From: Crocinitomix catalasitica ATCC 23190
Lineage (GTDB): Bacteria > Bacteroidota > Bacteroidia > Flavobacteriales_D > Crocinitomicaceae
DNA length: 64,000 bases
Reading direction: 5' to 3'
Assembly (NCBI RefSeq): GCF_000621625.1
Contig: NZ_JHXV01000007.1
Coordinates: 124,001 to 188,000, forward strand
Notes under the pieces: model-generated
The model's input: the letters and a program-made list of their open reading frames with translations, nothing else
Database searches by the model: none
What the model was told of the DNA's origin: nothing
Made by a program: the position numbers and the translations under genes
In this document: in pieces, positions 18,541-26,899 of the stretch
How the letters are laid out: each line of letters starts with the position of its first letter
Numbering within the stretch: position 1 is the stretch's first letter

Positions 18541-18866
18541 AATTAGAACTCCTATTCATTTGAATATATATCTTTTAGAGAAAATGGAACGTTTATTTTT
18601 ATAATTTGTTTTATGATGATATACTAATATTTGTGCTATTAGTCTCCATTGTCAAATTTGGAATCGACCCTGCCACGCGCTGAACGAAACCCACTCCGTA
18701 GTAACAGCTGTTGTAGTTTAACCCATACAAGAGTAGCATAACTTCTCCCCAAAAGGCTAGTCGTATTCCCGCTGCCTCAAGTCCCTATTTCTATCGGGAG
18801 TATCTCGTGGTTTTATAACAGCACCGCCAAAACACAAACACAACCTAAAAAAAGGGGTTTTTCCTA
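18541..18866. other. Gene-free stretch before leader copy II
   Basis: About 325 bp without a convincing ORF. It contains a half palindrome TCTATCGGGA near 18790, related to the TCCCGATAGCTATCGGGA element near the tRNAs. GTAACAGCTGTTG near 18699 is a short dyad. Confidence 0.35.
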
Positions 18867-19023
18867 TTAATGCTCAGTAGATTACCAATATTTAACAAGG
18901 AATGCTATATTTGAGTATAAATACAACCCGAACACCTAACTTGAAATTCTCTTTTAGCAGCATGTATGTGTTTACAAGCGTTTACCAACAGATAATTGAA
19001 GTGGAGTTTATATAAAAGGAATA
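18867..19023 (+). repeat. Leader repeat, copy II (attI/Pc-like)
   Basis: 157-bp near-identical partner of 16566-16723. It holds TATATTTG at 18906-18913. It ends 17 bp before ATTCGGTTGTT and 50 bp before the next ATG. Confidence 0.75.
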
Positions 19024-19040
19024 TCGAACACGTGTGAGAT

Positions 19041-19057
19041 ATTCGGTTGTTACCTGC
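19041..19057 (+). promoter_or_regulatory. attI-like junction ATTCGGTTGTTACCTGC
   Basis: Third copy of ATTCGGTTGTT. GTTACCTGC (19049-19057) is the exact reverse complement of GCAGGTAAC at 21902-21910, the tail of the gene that follows. A small dyad ATATC/GATAT lies just upstream. Confidence 0.55.
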
Positions 19058-19073
19058 AAGCACAAAAAAAACT

Positions 19074-21890
19074 ATGGATAAAGGAAATCATTATAAAAAA
19101 TGTGACTTACAAGTTCACACACCAAGAGATAGAAACTGGAAAGGTGGACAAAAGGTAACTGAAGAAGAAAGAACTGAATATGCGAAAAAATTCATAAAAG
19201 AATGTAGGGATGCAAATCTAAATGCAGTTGCAATTACAGACCATCACGACATGGTATTCTATGAATACATAAATAATGCTTCAATAAACGAATTAGATGA
19301 AGATGGAAATACTGTAATACCAGAAAATAGAATTGTTATTTTCCCAGGAGTTGAACTAACTCTTCATTCACCACCTATACAAGGTTTATTAATATTTGAT
19401 GCAGATTTCCCTGAACATTTATTTCCTACAGTTTTAGGTACATTGTCTCTAGCTCAAGCTCCTAAATCTGATTCTAAAACTGCAGAGACTCAACCAATAC
19501 CAAGTGGAAGTATTAGTAGTATTAATGATATCTATTCAAAACTAGACGGAACTGATGGAGTAAAAGGACGTTATGTTTTTCTTCCCCATGTAAAAGATTC
19601 TGGTCATAAAACCCTAATGCGCCATGGTTTTCATGAAGCTTATGCAAAAATGCCTTGCGGAGGAGGTTATGTTGATGGGAAATTTGAAACTGGTGGAACA
19701 GGATATACTAAAATAATTAACGGGCAAGTTGATGCTTATGGTTTTAAACCAATAGCTATAATACAGACAACAGATTATAGAGGCGAAACTGAAATCAAAG
19801 AGCTAGATGTGGCTACTTGGATAAAAATGAAAGAACCTACAGCTGAGGCATTGCGTCAAGCTTTCCTTGCTAGAGAATCTCGTATAAGCTTAATTACGCC
19901 CGAAATTCCTAATGTATATATTGAGAAAATTGACGTTACTAATTCTGCTTTTCTATCAAAGTTCGATTTAAACTTTAATCCACAGCTAAATTCAATCATA
20001 GGAGGTAGAGGTTCTGGTAAATCAACCATTTTAGAATATTTGAGATGGGCTCTTTGTGACCAAACAGAAACTTTTGGTAATGATGATGTGAAATCTGAAA
20101 TTGAACGTAAAAGGAATACATTAATTGAAAAAACACTAAAAGAAGTAGATGGAGAAGTGCGTATTTTTTTCAATGTAAATGGAACTCGACATATAATAAA
20201 GAGAAATCCTAAAACAGAAGACGTCCTCCTTAAAATTGGAAATGGAGATTTTCAAAGTGTACGACCAAATCAAATTAATAATTTATTACCAATTCAAGCA
20301 TATAGTCAAAAACAATTAAGTAGTATATCCATAAAACCTAAAGAACTTAAACGATTTATAGAACAACCAATAGCTCAAGAAATAAAAGAAAACGATAGTA
20401 AAATTGAAGATGCTTCACGAGATGTTAAAATAGCGTATGAAAAATTATCAGATAGTAAATCTCTTGAATCTGAAATAAATAAAAACATAATTGAAACAAC
20501 ATCATTCAAAGAACAAATAGTCAAATTAAAAGCTGGTTTAAAAGGTATCTCAGAAGGTGACAAAAAGATTATTGATAGAGCAAAATTTTATGTAAATGAA
20601 AAAAACAGATTTGATGAAGTTCATATAGAATACTCGTCTATTAAAACTAATATTCAAGCATTAAAAGAATTAATAGAAAGTTTTCAAAAAGAAGAAGAAC
20701 TTAAACAAGATTTCGAATTTGAAAATAAAGAACAACTTGATTCATTAAATACTGAACGTGATGATTATCTAAAAAATCTTCTAAATGATGTCATAGGTTT
20801 AGAAACGAAATTTATAGCATCAAAAAAGTCCATAGATGGGTTAAATGAAGAATGGAATGTAATTAAGACATCATTTGCTGTTGAATATAAACAAGCTAAA
20901 GAAAAAACGACTTCAAGCCAAGCTACATTAACAGCCATTAAAGACCTAGAAGATAAACTTGAAAAGCTAGAATTATTAGTTCGCCAAAAGAAAACTAAAC
21001 TATCTGGTTTAAAAATTACTGATGAAGATTTCAAAAACACTTATGATAACTTTATAACACTTCAAGAATCAAAAAATAAAATTTTAAAAGATTCAACCGA
21101 GTTATTTACAAAACTATCAGATGATTTAATTACAGTCGATTTTTCCAAAACAATAAATGTAGATAGTCTTTACCATTCCGTATCATCTATCTTTTCAAGT
21201 CATAGTTTGAATATTCAAAAAACTAAAATCAAAGAATTTACTGAATTAATTTCTATTGACGCAGAACCTCTAAAAAAATGGACTGAGGCTATTGTAGAAT
21301 TTAAATTGTTAAGTGAATTTAAGTTACTTCCTGATGCTCAGGAAGAACTTCCACATACACCAATAATAGACAACATAGGATTTACTTTAGCTAATAAAAG
21401 GAAAATATCTGAAAGTTTATCAAGCGAGGGACTTCTTAATCTTGCTACTATAAAACTTGAGTTTTTACCTAAATTCAAATATCAAACTCATAATCTAATG
21501 GGAGATGAAATTCCCTTTGAAGATGCTTCTGCAGGTCAACAAGCTACTGCCTTATTGAATGTATTACTAAATCAAGATGGCTTCCCTTTAATAATTGACC
21601 AACCAGAAGATGACATTGATAATAGAGCGATTGAAAAAATTATTAAAAACTTATGGAATTCTAAAAAGAAAAGACAAATTATAATTAGTAGCCACAATGC
21701 GAATTTAGTCGTTAATGGAGATTCTGAATTAGTTATTTGTTGTGATTATAATGAAACAAGTGAACAAACGAAAGGGCATATTAAACAAGAAGGTTCAATA
21801 GATAAAAAGGAAATAAGAAATGAAATTACATCAATTATGGAAGGTGGTGAAAGAGCCTTTAAATTGCGTAAAGAAAAATATGGTTTTTAA
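19074..21890 (+). CDS. PHP-domain/SMC-like ATPase (TrlF-type), candidate defence protein
   Basis: Protein of 938 residues from ATG 19074; an in-frame TTG nine codons earlier falls in the cassette head. Residues about 8-240 form a PHP phosphoesterase-like domain with metal-binding motifs LQVHTP (H15), AITDHHDM, PGVELTLH and LPHVKDSGH. The ATPase follows: Walker A GGRGSGKST near 309, a coiled-coil arm of roughly 440-690, an ABC-type signature DASAGQQATAL near 818, Walker B PLIIDQPEDDID near 839 and the H-loop ISSHNANL near 872. This is SMC/RecF-like architecture joined to a nuclease-like PHP domain. Similar TrlF-type proteins occur in mobile and defence contexts; a role against phage is inference. 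Confidence 0.8.
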   Translation: MDKGNHYKKCDLQVHTPRDRNWKGGQKVTEEERTEYAKKFIKECRDANLNAVAITDHHDMVFYEYINNASINELDEDGNTVIPENRIVIFPGVELTLHSPPIQGLLIFDADFPEHLFPTVLGTLSLAQAPKSDSKTAETQPIPSGSISSINDIYSKLDGTDGVKGRYVFLPHVKDSGHKTLMRHGFHEAYAKMPCGGGYVDGKFETGGTGYTKIINGQVDAYGFKPIAIIQTTDYRGETEIKELDVATWIKMKEPTAEALRQAFLARESRISLITPEIPNVYIEKIDVTNSAFLSKFDLNFNPQLNSIIGGRGSGKSTILEYLRWALCDQTETFGNDDVKSEIERKRNTLIEKTLKEVDGEVRIFFNVNGTRHIIKRNPKTEDVLLKIGNGDFQSVRPNQINNLLPIQAYSQKQLSSISIKPKELKRFIEQPIAQEIKENDSKIEDASRDVKIAYEKLSDSKSLESEINKNIIETTSFKEQIVKLKAGLKGISEGDKKIIDRAKFYVNEKNRFDEVHIEYSSIKTNIQALKELIESFQKEEELKQDFEFENKEQLDSLNTERDDYLKNLLNDVIGLETKFIASKKSIDGLNEEWNVIKTSFAVEYKQAKEKTTSSQATLTAIKDLEDKLEKLELLVRQKKTKLSGLKITDEDFKNTYDNFITLQESKNKILKDSTELFTKLSDDLITVDFSKTINVDSLYHSVSSIFSSHSLNIQKTKIKEFTELISIDAEPLKKWTEAIVEFKLLSEFKLLPDAQEELPHTPIIDNIGFTLANKRKISESLSSEGLLNLATIKLEFLPKFKYQTHNLMGDEIPFEDASAGQQATALLNVLLNQDGFPLIIDQPEDDIDNRAIEKIIKNLWNSKKKRQIIISSHNANLVVNGDSELVICCDYNETSEQTKGHIKQEGSIDKKEIRNEITSIMEGGERAFKLRKEKYGF

Positions 21891-21901
21891 TAATAAAGCC
21901 A

Positions 21902-22098
21902 GCAGGTAACAATGTATAAAAAACATAGGGCGTTTGTGCTAAATCGAAAGGTCTGTGAATATTAACAAAGTCCGCTAAATATAAAATTTGGCATTTAAGA
22001 GAAAAAGATAAAAGCAAAATATTTATATTTAGCTAGGCAATAAACCGAAACGAAAGTGCTTATCACCTGCCCTAAGATTTCTTATACTAACCGTTACC
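21902..22098 (+). repeat. attC-like palindromic element, about 197 bp (long type)
   Basis: Outer arms GGTAAC..TATAA..TAGGGC and GCCCTA..TTATA..GTTACC pair imperfectly. The nested hairpin pairs CTAAATATAAA with TTTATATTTAG (21975-22033). It shares the words ATCGAAAGGTC and CCGAAACGAAAGTGCTT with other elements of the array. Same architecture as 12107-12306. Confidence 0.7.
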
Positions 22099-22127
22099 AA
22101 TCCATTAAAAAACAACAATAATATTAA

Positions 22128-22688
22128 ATGAAGAAAAGTACATTTTCAATTCATCAAACCTTATTACAGATTTTTATCGTGCTTCCTTTTCTTGTTTCTG
22201 TAATCCTATTGATTACTGCTTTGAAAACTCAGAATAACATTTCGCTTCTTCCTCCATTCAACATAAATTTTAGCATTGTAATTATTACATTTTTAAGTTT
22301 TTCTGCGATAGTTGTTTTTCTAGCCAAATGGAAAAATATAGATATGGGTTTAGCAAAGCTAAAAACGATTAAACGTGTCTTACTTTTAGTGTTGGTTTCA
22401 ATTCTATTTTTTCTATCGAGCTTACTAATAGTTATGAGTTTAAAAATGAACTTAAATTATTGGTTAAAAAGTGATGTAATTGAAAAAATTGAAATTACAG
22501 TTGACGACAAAAATGTTTCATACGGTAGAGGAACTGATTATTACATTGTATTCTCTTCAATAAATGGGGATTTTTCAAATAAGGTATCTCGTAAAACTTT
22601 TGACAAGTTTAAACCTGGTGAATCATTTAACGTCTCTGTAAATCAAGGCTATTTTGAAGGCTACTACTTGATACAAGTAATAAAATAA
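22128..22688 (+). CDS. Hypothetical membrane protein with three helices
   Basis: Protein of 186 residues. Three hydrophobic segments are visible (LLQIFIVLPFLVSVILLI, INFSIVIITFLSFSAIVVF and VLLLVLVSILFFLSSLLIVM). They are followed by a C-terminal soluble domain of about 75 residues with beta-strand character (EKIEITVDDKNVSYGRG, then a SFNVSVNQGYFEGYYLI end). No family is recognised. It is the last gene before the array ends and lies between two palindromes. Confidence 0.6.
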   Translation: MKKSTFSIHQTLLQIFIVLPFLVSVILLITALKTQNNISLLPPFNINFSIVIITFLSFSAIVVFLAKWKNIDMGLAKLKTIKRVLLLVLVSILFFLSSLLIVMSLKMNLNYWLKSDVIEKIEITVDDKNVSYGRGTDYYIVFSSINGDFSNKVSRKTFDKFKPGESFNVSVNQGYFEGYYLIQVIK

Positions 22689-22690
22689 AA

Positions 22691-22840
22691 CTATACACAA
22701 CAAAATTTATAGAATATTAGGCGGTTCAGAGGTTTCGAGAGGACCAAGTTACCTATTGTCATAGCCAAATTTACAATCTGGCTCGGAGCAAACCGAAAGC
22801 GAAGTGCTTCCCAATGCCTTATATTCCACAAATAAAAAGC
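22691..22840 (+). repeat. attC-like palindromic element, about 150 bp, diverged
   Basis: GAATATTAGGC pairs with GCCTTATATTC, and AGCCA with TGGCT in the nested hairpin. It contains AACCGAAAGCGAAGTGCTT, matching the right half of the 21902 element. The terminal GTT is lost, as expected at the end of an array. Confidence 0.5.
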
Positions 22841-22890
22841 CTCAAAATTAGAATTTATTTAGCTGCGAATCAGTATATTTTCCCCCTCCC

Positions 22891-22992
22891 CGCGTTAAGG
22901 ATCGCAGCGGATATCCTTTTCCCTGACCGCCTCGGGCGGAAGTACAGGGAAAAGATTAGAGCGTAGAGCCTGACCCGTTAGGGGAACGCCCA
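22891..22992. repeat. GCGTTAAGGAT..GGGAACGCCC repeat, copy 1
   Basis: About 100 bp with ends GCGTTAAGGAT and GGGGAACGCCC, sharing GGATATCCTTTT and GCCTGACC with 36258-36415. The interior has a stem TTTTCCCTG/CAGGGAAAA around a GC-rich loop. It is an intergenic palindromic repeat, placed just after the array. Confidence 0.6.
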
Positions 22993-23080
22993 AACACCAA
23001 CAGTACTTAGTGACCGCTCCTTGTTAAAGCGCATTGTCTGCGACAGGAATTAATAATTAAGGTTTGGGAGTAGCTTTGTT

Positions 23081-24193
23081 TTATTCAAACTCAAAATAGT
23101 TCGCTTTAGCCACCTTTTCAAGCGACTTGAGTGTCTTTTTGTCGAGTAGGGCGCCTTTGTCGTAAAGAAGGTAATAGAGGCTTTCCTTTTGCTTGAGGTG
23201 ACTTGTTTGATTGATTAAGGTGAGGATGGTTGCTGATGTTTTTGCTGACCACTGCGTTTGTTGGTCTAAAATCTCTACTGACGTCTCAAAATAGGGCATT
23301 TGATGGAGTAGTTGCTGACTTAAAATTTCGATAGCGGATAAAGACAAAGTCTCGGTTTTTAATCGTTTAATTATTTCTGTTTTGGTAATATCGAGATTTG
23401 TTTTACCATAATGATTCAATAGTGTTTCTTGCATATTGGCATGGCTTAAACTGTTATCTGGAACGAGTTGAATGACAATTAATGCCAATTGGGTATCAGC
23501 CGAATCAATAATATTAATCAATTGTTGGTCGATAGATGAGTTATCAGTGGTGTTCTCTATTTGATAAGCTAATGCTGCCAATTGACTTGCGGCGTTGCTA
23601 TTGGCGGTGAAATAATTTAATGGGTATTGCTTGAATATAAATTGATTGGAATAGTTAAGAATTTCGGACTGGGCATGGGTATGCACCAAATGCCAAAGGG
23701 TATAACACGAATATAAGGCTCCAGGCACAAAGCTATTTTTTAGGGCCACATCAGTTGCTCCTGTAACACCGTCGACTTCTGATTTGGCTTGGCCAGGTTG
23801 CACCAATTCGTCCATATTAAAATCTTTTAATCGACTGTTGGGGTCTTTTAGAATTTTGTCTAATTGCAAATAGTCTTCGGCTGTGAAAGGTAAATGATCA
23901 ATTTTAGTGAGGATCTCGTTTTCGGGAAGTTCGTAACGAACATAATTTCCGGCAAAATCCCAATAAATTCGAATGCGGATAGGCATACAATCACTGCTTG
24001 TGCAAACGGGGGTGAAAATGTCGCTGACGTATTCAGTAGGCATTCCATCTTTTAACAATAATTCAACGGAATTATTCATGGTGTCTAATACAATACCTGT
24101 CGATTTAGAATCTTTACTAGGTGCAATTCCTGTTAAAATAGAAACGGTAAATACGATAATTAAACTAAAGCTAAATTTCCAAAAATGATTCAT
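23081..24193 (-). CDS. Exported FMN-binding-like protein
   Basis: Protein of 370 residues with a signal peptide (SFSLIIVFTVSILTGIA). Near residue 140 it has VDGVTGATDVA, matching the flavinylation-type motif D-x-[IV]-[ST]-G-A-T of NqrC/RnfG-like FMN-binding domains, where FMN joins the last Thr; the surrounding domain is not otherwise a clear match. Before it is a two-cysteine stretch (FTPVCTSSDCMPIRI) that could hold a disulfide. The C-terminal half is helical. It is divergent to the DUF6607 gene, and an operator pair lies between them, so a role in haem or iron reduction is plausible inference. Confidence 0.6.
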   Translation of the reverse strand: MNHFWKFSFSLIIVFTVSILTGIAPSKDSKSTGIVLDTMNNSVELLLKDGMPTEYVSDIFTPVCTSSDCMPIRIRIYWDFAGNYVRYELPENEILTKIDHLPFTAEDYLQLDKILKDPNSRLKDFNMDELVQPGQAKSEVDGVTGATDVALKNSFVPGALYSCYTLWHLVHTHAQSEILNYSNQFIFKQYPLNYFTANSNAASQLAALAYQIENTTDNSSIDQQLINIIDSADTQLALIVIQLVPDNSLSHANMQETLLNHYGKTNLDITKTEIIKRLKTETLSLSAIEILSQQLLHQMPYFETSVEILDQQTQWSAKTSATILTLINQTSHLKQKESLYYLLYDKGALLDKKTLKSLEKVAKANYFEFE

Positions 24194-24245
24194 TTCGTCT
24201 GTTTTATTCAGACTTCAAAGCTAAATAGAGATGAATGGTATCACA

Positions 24246-24263
24246 ATACCACTTTTGTGGTAT
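24246..24263. promoter_or_regulatory. 18-bp operator, site 1
   Basis: ATACCACTTTTGTGGTAT, a perfect 7-bp dyad with a 4-bp spacer. It lies 53 bp upstream of the minus-strand FMN-binding-like gene and in the shared divergent region. Confidence 0.65.
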
Positions 24264-24370
24264 AGCAAAAAAGGCACGTTGAAATTGATTTGAAATAGTG
24301 TTTTAAATAACTGAATGTCAACTATTAATATTTAGATTGATTCTAAACAAAACATTTTCTTAACCTGAAT

Positions 24371-24388
24371 ATACCTCATTAGTGGTAT
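24371..24388. promoter_or_regulatory. 18-bp operator, site 2
   Basis: ATACCTCATTAGTGGTAT aligns without gaps to site 1. It lies 48 bp upstream of the DUF6607 gene. Confidence 0.65.
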
Positions 24389-24435
24389 TGTTTGAGGACA
24401 ATTCTTAACGTAAAATTGCATAAAAAATACAGGAA

Positions 24436-25365
24436 ATGAAGAATATTATTGTTAGTTTAAGTGTACTATTATTATCTACTATGACATTAACAGCACAACA
24501 GAAAAAAGCAGAAGACATCAAAGCCATAAAATCATTATGTGGATGTTTTGAAATTGACTTTGATTATACCGAAACATTTGCCAAGGATACCAATTATGTA
24601 AAGCACGATGATTATCATGCGACAGCTGGTGCTGAATATGCTTTTATTGTGGAAGAAACTGAAGATTTAATTTCTATTCAACATTTATTGATTGTAGGTG
24701 GTGGGCATATTGTTAAGCACTGGAGAGAAGATTGGATTTTTGAAAATACTGATTTTTACGAATTTGATAGTGAGTTAAACTGGAATTATTCGACACGTAA
24801 AGCAAGAGAAGTAAAAGGAACTTGGACACAAAAAGTATATCAAGTTGATGATAGTCCGCGTTACGAAGGATTTGCGACTTGGGTACACGAGGATGGGAAA
24901 CATACTTGGTCAAGCATTACTGACGGACCATTACCACGAAGAGAATATTCGCACCGTTCGGATTATAATGTATTAAAAAGAGGAAATAGATTGGCCTTAA
25001 CGTCTACTGGTTGGTTACACGAACAAGACAATGTAAAAATAATTCGAACTGAAAACGGTGACGAAGAATTGGTACAAGAAAAAGGATTCAATAATTATAA
25101 AATACAAGAAGAAGGTAAGTGTCAAGCAGCGATTGATTGGTGGAAGAAGAACGAAGCTTATTGGGCATTGGTTCGTGCTGAATGGAAAACACTATTCGAA
25201 TTGAAACAAGATATTTCTATCGCGCAAAAAGTTGATGACAAAATGTTATGGGAAGCATTATTCGGTTTAGGTACTGAAGTAGCTGAGAAAACACCTATCG
25301 ACAATGACGCAGCAGTAAAGGATATCACTGCAATTATTCAAAAATACGCATTAACGAAATCTTAG
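24436..25365 (+). CDS. DUF6607 family exported protein
   Basis: Protein of 309 residues with a signal peptide ending in LTLTAQ. The body is tryptophan- and aromatic-rich (HWREDWIFENTDFYEFD, WDNGV-like strands, SSITDGPLPRREYSHRSDY) and agrees with what I know of the DUF6607 family, a periplasmic family often found near haem-uptake genes in Bacteroidota. A conserved CGCFEIDFDYTETF stretch follows the signal peptide. Function is unproven. It has its own promoter region with an 18-bp operator and is divergent to the FMN-binding-like gene. Confidence 0.7.
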   Translation: MKNIIVSLSVLLLSTMTLTAQQKKAEDIKAIKSLCGCFEIDFDYTETFAKDTNYVKHDDYHATAGAEYAFIVEETEDLISIQHLLIVGGGHIVKHWREDWIFENTDFYEFDSELNWNYSTRKAREVKGTWTQKVYQVDDSPRYEGFATWVHEDGKHTWSSITDGPLPRREYSHRSDYNVLKRGNRLALTSTGWLHEQDNVKIIRTENGDEELVQEKGFNNYKIQEEGKCQAAIDWWKKNEAYWALVRAEWKTLFELKQDISIAQKVDDKMLWEALFGLGTEVAEKTPIDNDAAVKDITAIIQKYALTKS

Positions 25366-25529
25366 TATCTAAGTTCGTTTATTATTGAGTGTTTGGTTGG
25401 AAATAGCGAAATTTAATTTTGTTCTATTTCTGACCAATCGCTTTTTAAGGAAGTAATATTTCCAATTCAATGGCCATATAATTTACGTATTGGCTCATCC
25501 AAAATAAAGTAAGCTATACAATTTTAAAA

Positions 25530-25547
25530 ATACCCTTTTTAGGGGAT
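25530..25547. promoter_or_regulatory. 18-bp operator, site 3
   Basis: ATACCCTTTTTAGGGGAT, in register with sites 1 and 2. It lies 33 bp (about three helical turns) before site 4. Confidence 0.6.
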
Positions 25548-25562
25548 GTTGATTTACTTGTT

Positions 25563-25580
25563 TTACCTTTTTTAGGGTAT
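25563..25580. promoter_or_regulatory. 18-bp operator, site 4
   Basis: TTACCTTTTTTAGGGTAT. It abuts the -33 region of the promoter at 25580-25610, a position suited to repression. Confidence 0.6.
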
Positions 25581-25610
25581 TGCGAGCGGGGGATTCCTCA
25601 ACTACATTTG
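25580..25610 (+). promoter_or_regulatory. Promoter of the T9SS HmuY-like gene
   Basis: TACATTTG at 25603-25610 fits the -7 consensus TAnnTTTG; TTG at 25580-25582 lies 20 bp upstream as -33. The 40-bp leader reaches the ATG at 25651. Confidence 0.55.
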
Positions 25611-25650
25611 CACTATTAAGAATCATTCTAAATAATAACAAAACAATAAA

Positions 25651-26874
25651 ATGAAAAAAATTATACTTTCAATCGCAGTTTTAACAAGCGGATTAATCTA
25701 TGCGCAAGTCAACGATTCAGTTGCTTTGGGCATGGGATATGCCAATCAATCTTTCTATAGTTTAGCAGATGGCGAAGTTGGAAACGAAGACAATGGCAAC
25801 TGGGATTTAGCCTTTGATGCAAGTCCGTTCGGATCTACCATTCGTTTAAACAGAAGAATTAATGAAGTGTTTTTAGCAAGTGAAGATGAGACGACTTGGG
25901 AAACAATTGATACAGCAGGAATGGCTGAATGGCCTTCTTATATAAATGGATATGATAGTTGGGCTGAAGGTGCTTTAAATGCGCCAGCTGATTTAGCTGT
26001 TCCTGAAGATTTAGGTTGGGGGATTTACAATACAATTACCCATGCAACAGAGGGGAATAGAATTTTTGTAGTGAAATTCGGAGACGGATCTGTTAAAAAA
26101 TTATGGATTCAGTCGTTGGCGAGTGGTGCTTACACTTTCCGTTTTGCGAATTTGGACAATACAGAAGATGAAACCGCTTCCATTTTAAAAGGAGATTATT
26201 CAACGAAGAACTTCGCTTATTATTCGTTAGCTACAGCTTCAGTTATTGATAGAGAACCAGCGACTGGCAGTTGGGATTTATTGTTTACCAATTATGTTTT
26301 AGAATTGGCTCCAGGTTATATCAGTGGTGTAACAGGTGTGATTTCAAATTATGAAACAACTATCTACGTGGCAGCAGAAATGCCTGTTGATGTTGCTGAA
26401 TACGATGTTGATGGATTTGAAACTTCAATTTCTACGATTGGTTATGATTGGAAGTCATTCGATTTAGACACTTATACCTACAATGTTGTAGAAGATCTAT
26501 CATACTTTGTAAAAACGCAAAATGATGAAATATATCAAATTGTTTTCACAGGATTTAATGGATCAAGTGATGGTAAATCATACTTCACAAAAACAAAAGT
26601 GACATTTGCTAGCTTGGTAGAAGAGGAAGTTTTTATTGCCAATATTTATCCTAATCCAGCGAACCATAAAATTACTATTGATGCACCTGTTCAAGGCATT
26701 CAAGGCGTTAAAATTTACAATGTAAATGGTCAAATGGTATATACGGATGCGCAAATTAACGGGCAGCATCAAGTACATGTAGATGTAAACGAATTACCTG
26801 AAGGATTTTATATTGTTCAAATCACGGACAATGCAAACCAAGTCATTACTAAAAAGATTAGTGTAGTACATTAA
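25651..26874 (+). CDS. HmuY-like protein with T9SS sorting domain
   Basis: Protein of 407 residues. A signal peptide (IILSIAVLTSGLIYAQ) is followed by two HmuY-like halves, each with the W-D-L-x-F signature (NWDLAFDASPFGSTIRLN and SWDLLFTNYVLE). The C-terminal 80 residues are a type A T9SS sorting domain (NIYPNPANHKITID, then GFYIVQITDNANQVITKKI). HmuY proteins bind haem outside the cell in Porphyromonas. Here the T9SS tag suggests export through the outer membrane as a surface protein or haemophore. The haem ligands cannot be assigned from sequence alone. Two operators lie in the promoter. Confidence 0.75.
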   Translation: MKKIILSIAVLTSGLIYAQVNDSVALGMGYANQSFYSLADGEVGNEDNGNWDLAFDASPFGSTIRLNRRINEVFLASEDETTWETIDTAGMAEWPSYINGYDSWAEGALNAPADLAVPEDLGWGIYNTITHATEGNRIFVVKFGDGSVKKLWIQSLASGAYTFRFANLDNTEDETASILKGDYSTKNFAYYSLATASVIDREPATGSWDLLFTNYVLELAPGYISGVTGVISNYETTIYVAAEMPVDVAEYDVDGFETSISTIGYDWKSFDLDTYTYNVVEDLSYFVKTQNDEIYQIVFTGFNGSSDGKSYFTKTKVTFASLVEEEVFIANIYPNPANHKITIDAPVQGIQGVKIYNVNGQMVYTDAQINGQHQVHVDVNELPEGFYIVQITDNANQVITKKISVVH

Positions 26875-26899
26875 TAAATTTTCTTTCGTAAAATAAATC

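Noticed and set aside
8246-22850. Interpretation of the palindromes as simple rho-independent terminators or REP/MITE elements
   Set aside because: Most lack a terminal T run, have nested stems, and show base complementarity across the gene unit rather than only within the hairpin. A MITE origin is not fully excluded, but target-site duplications were not seen.
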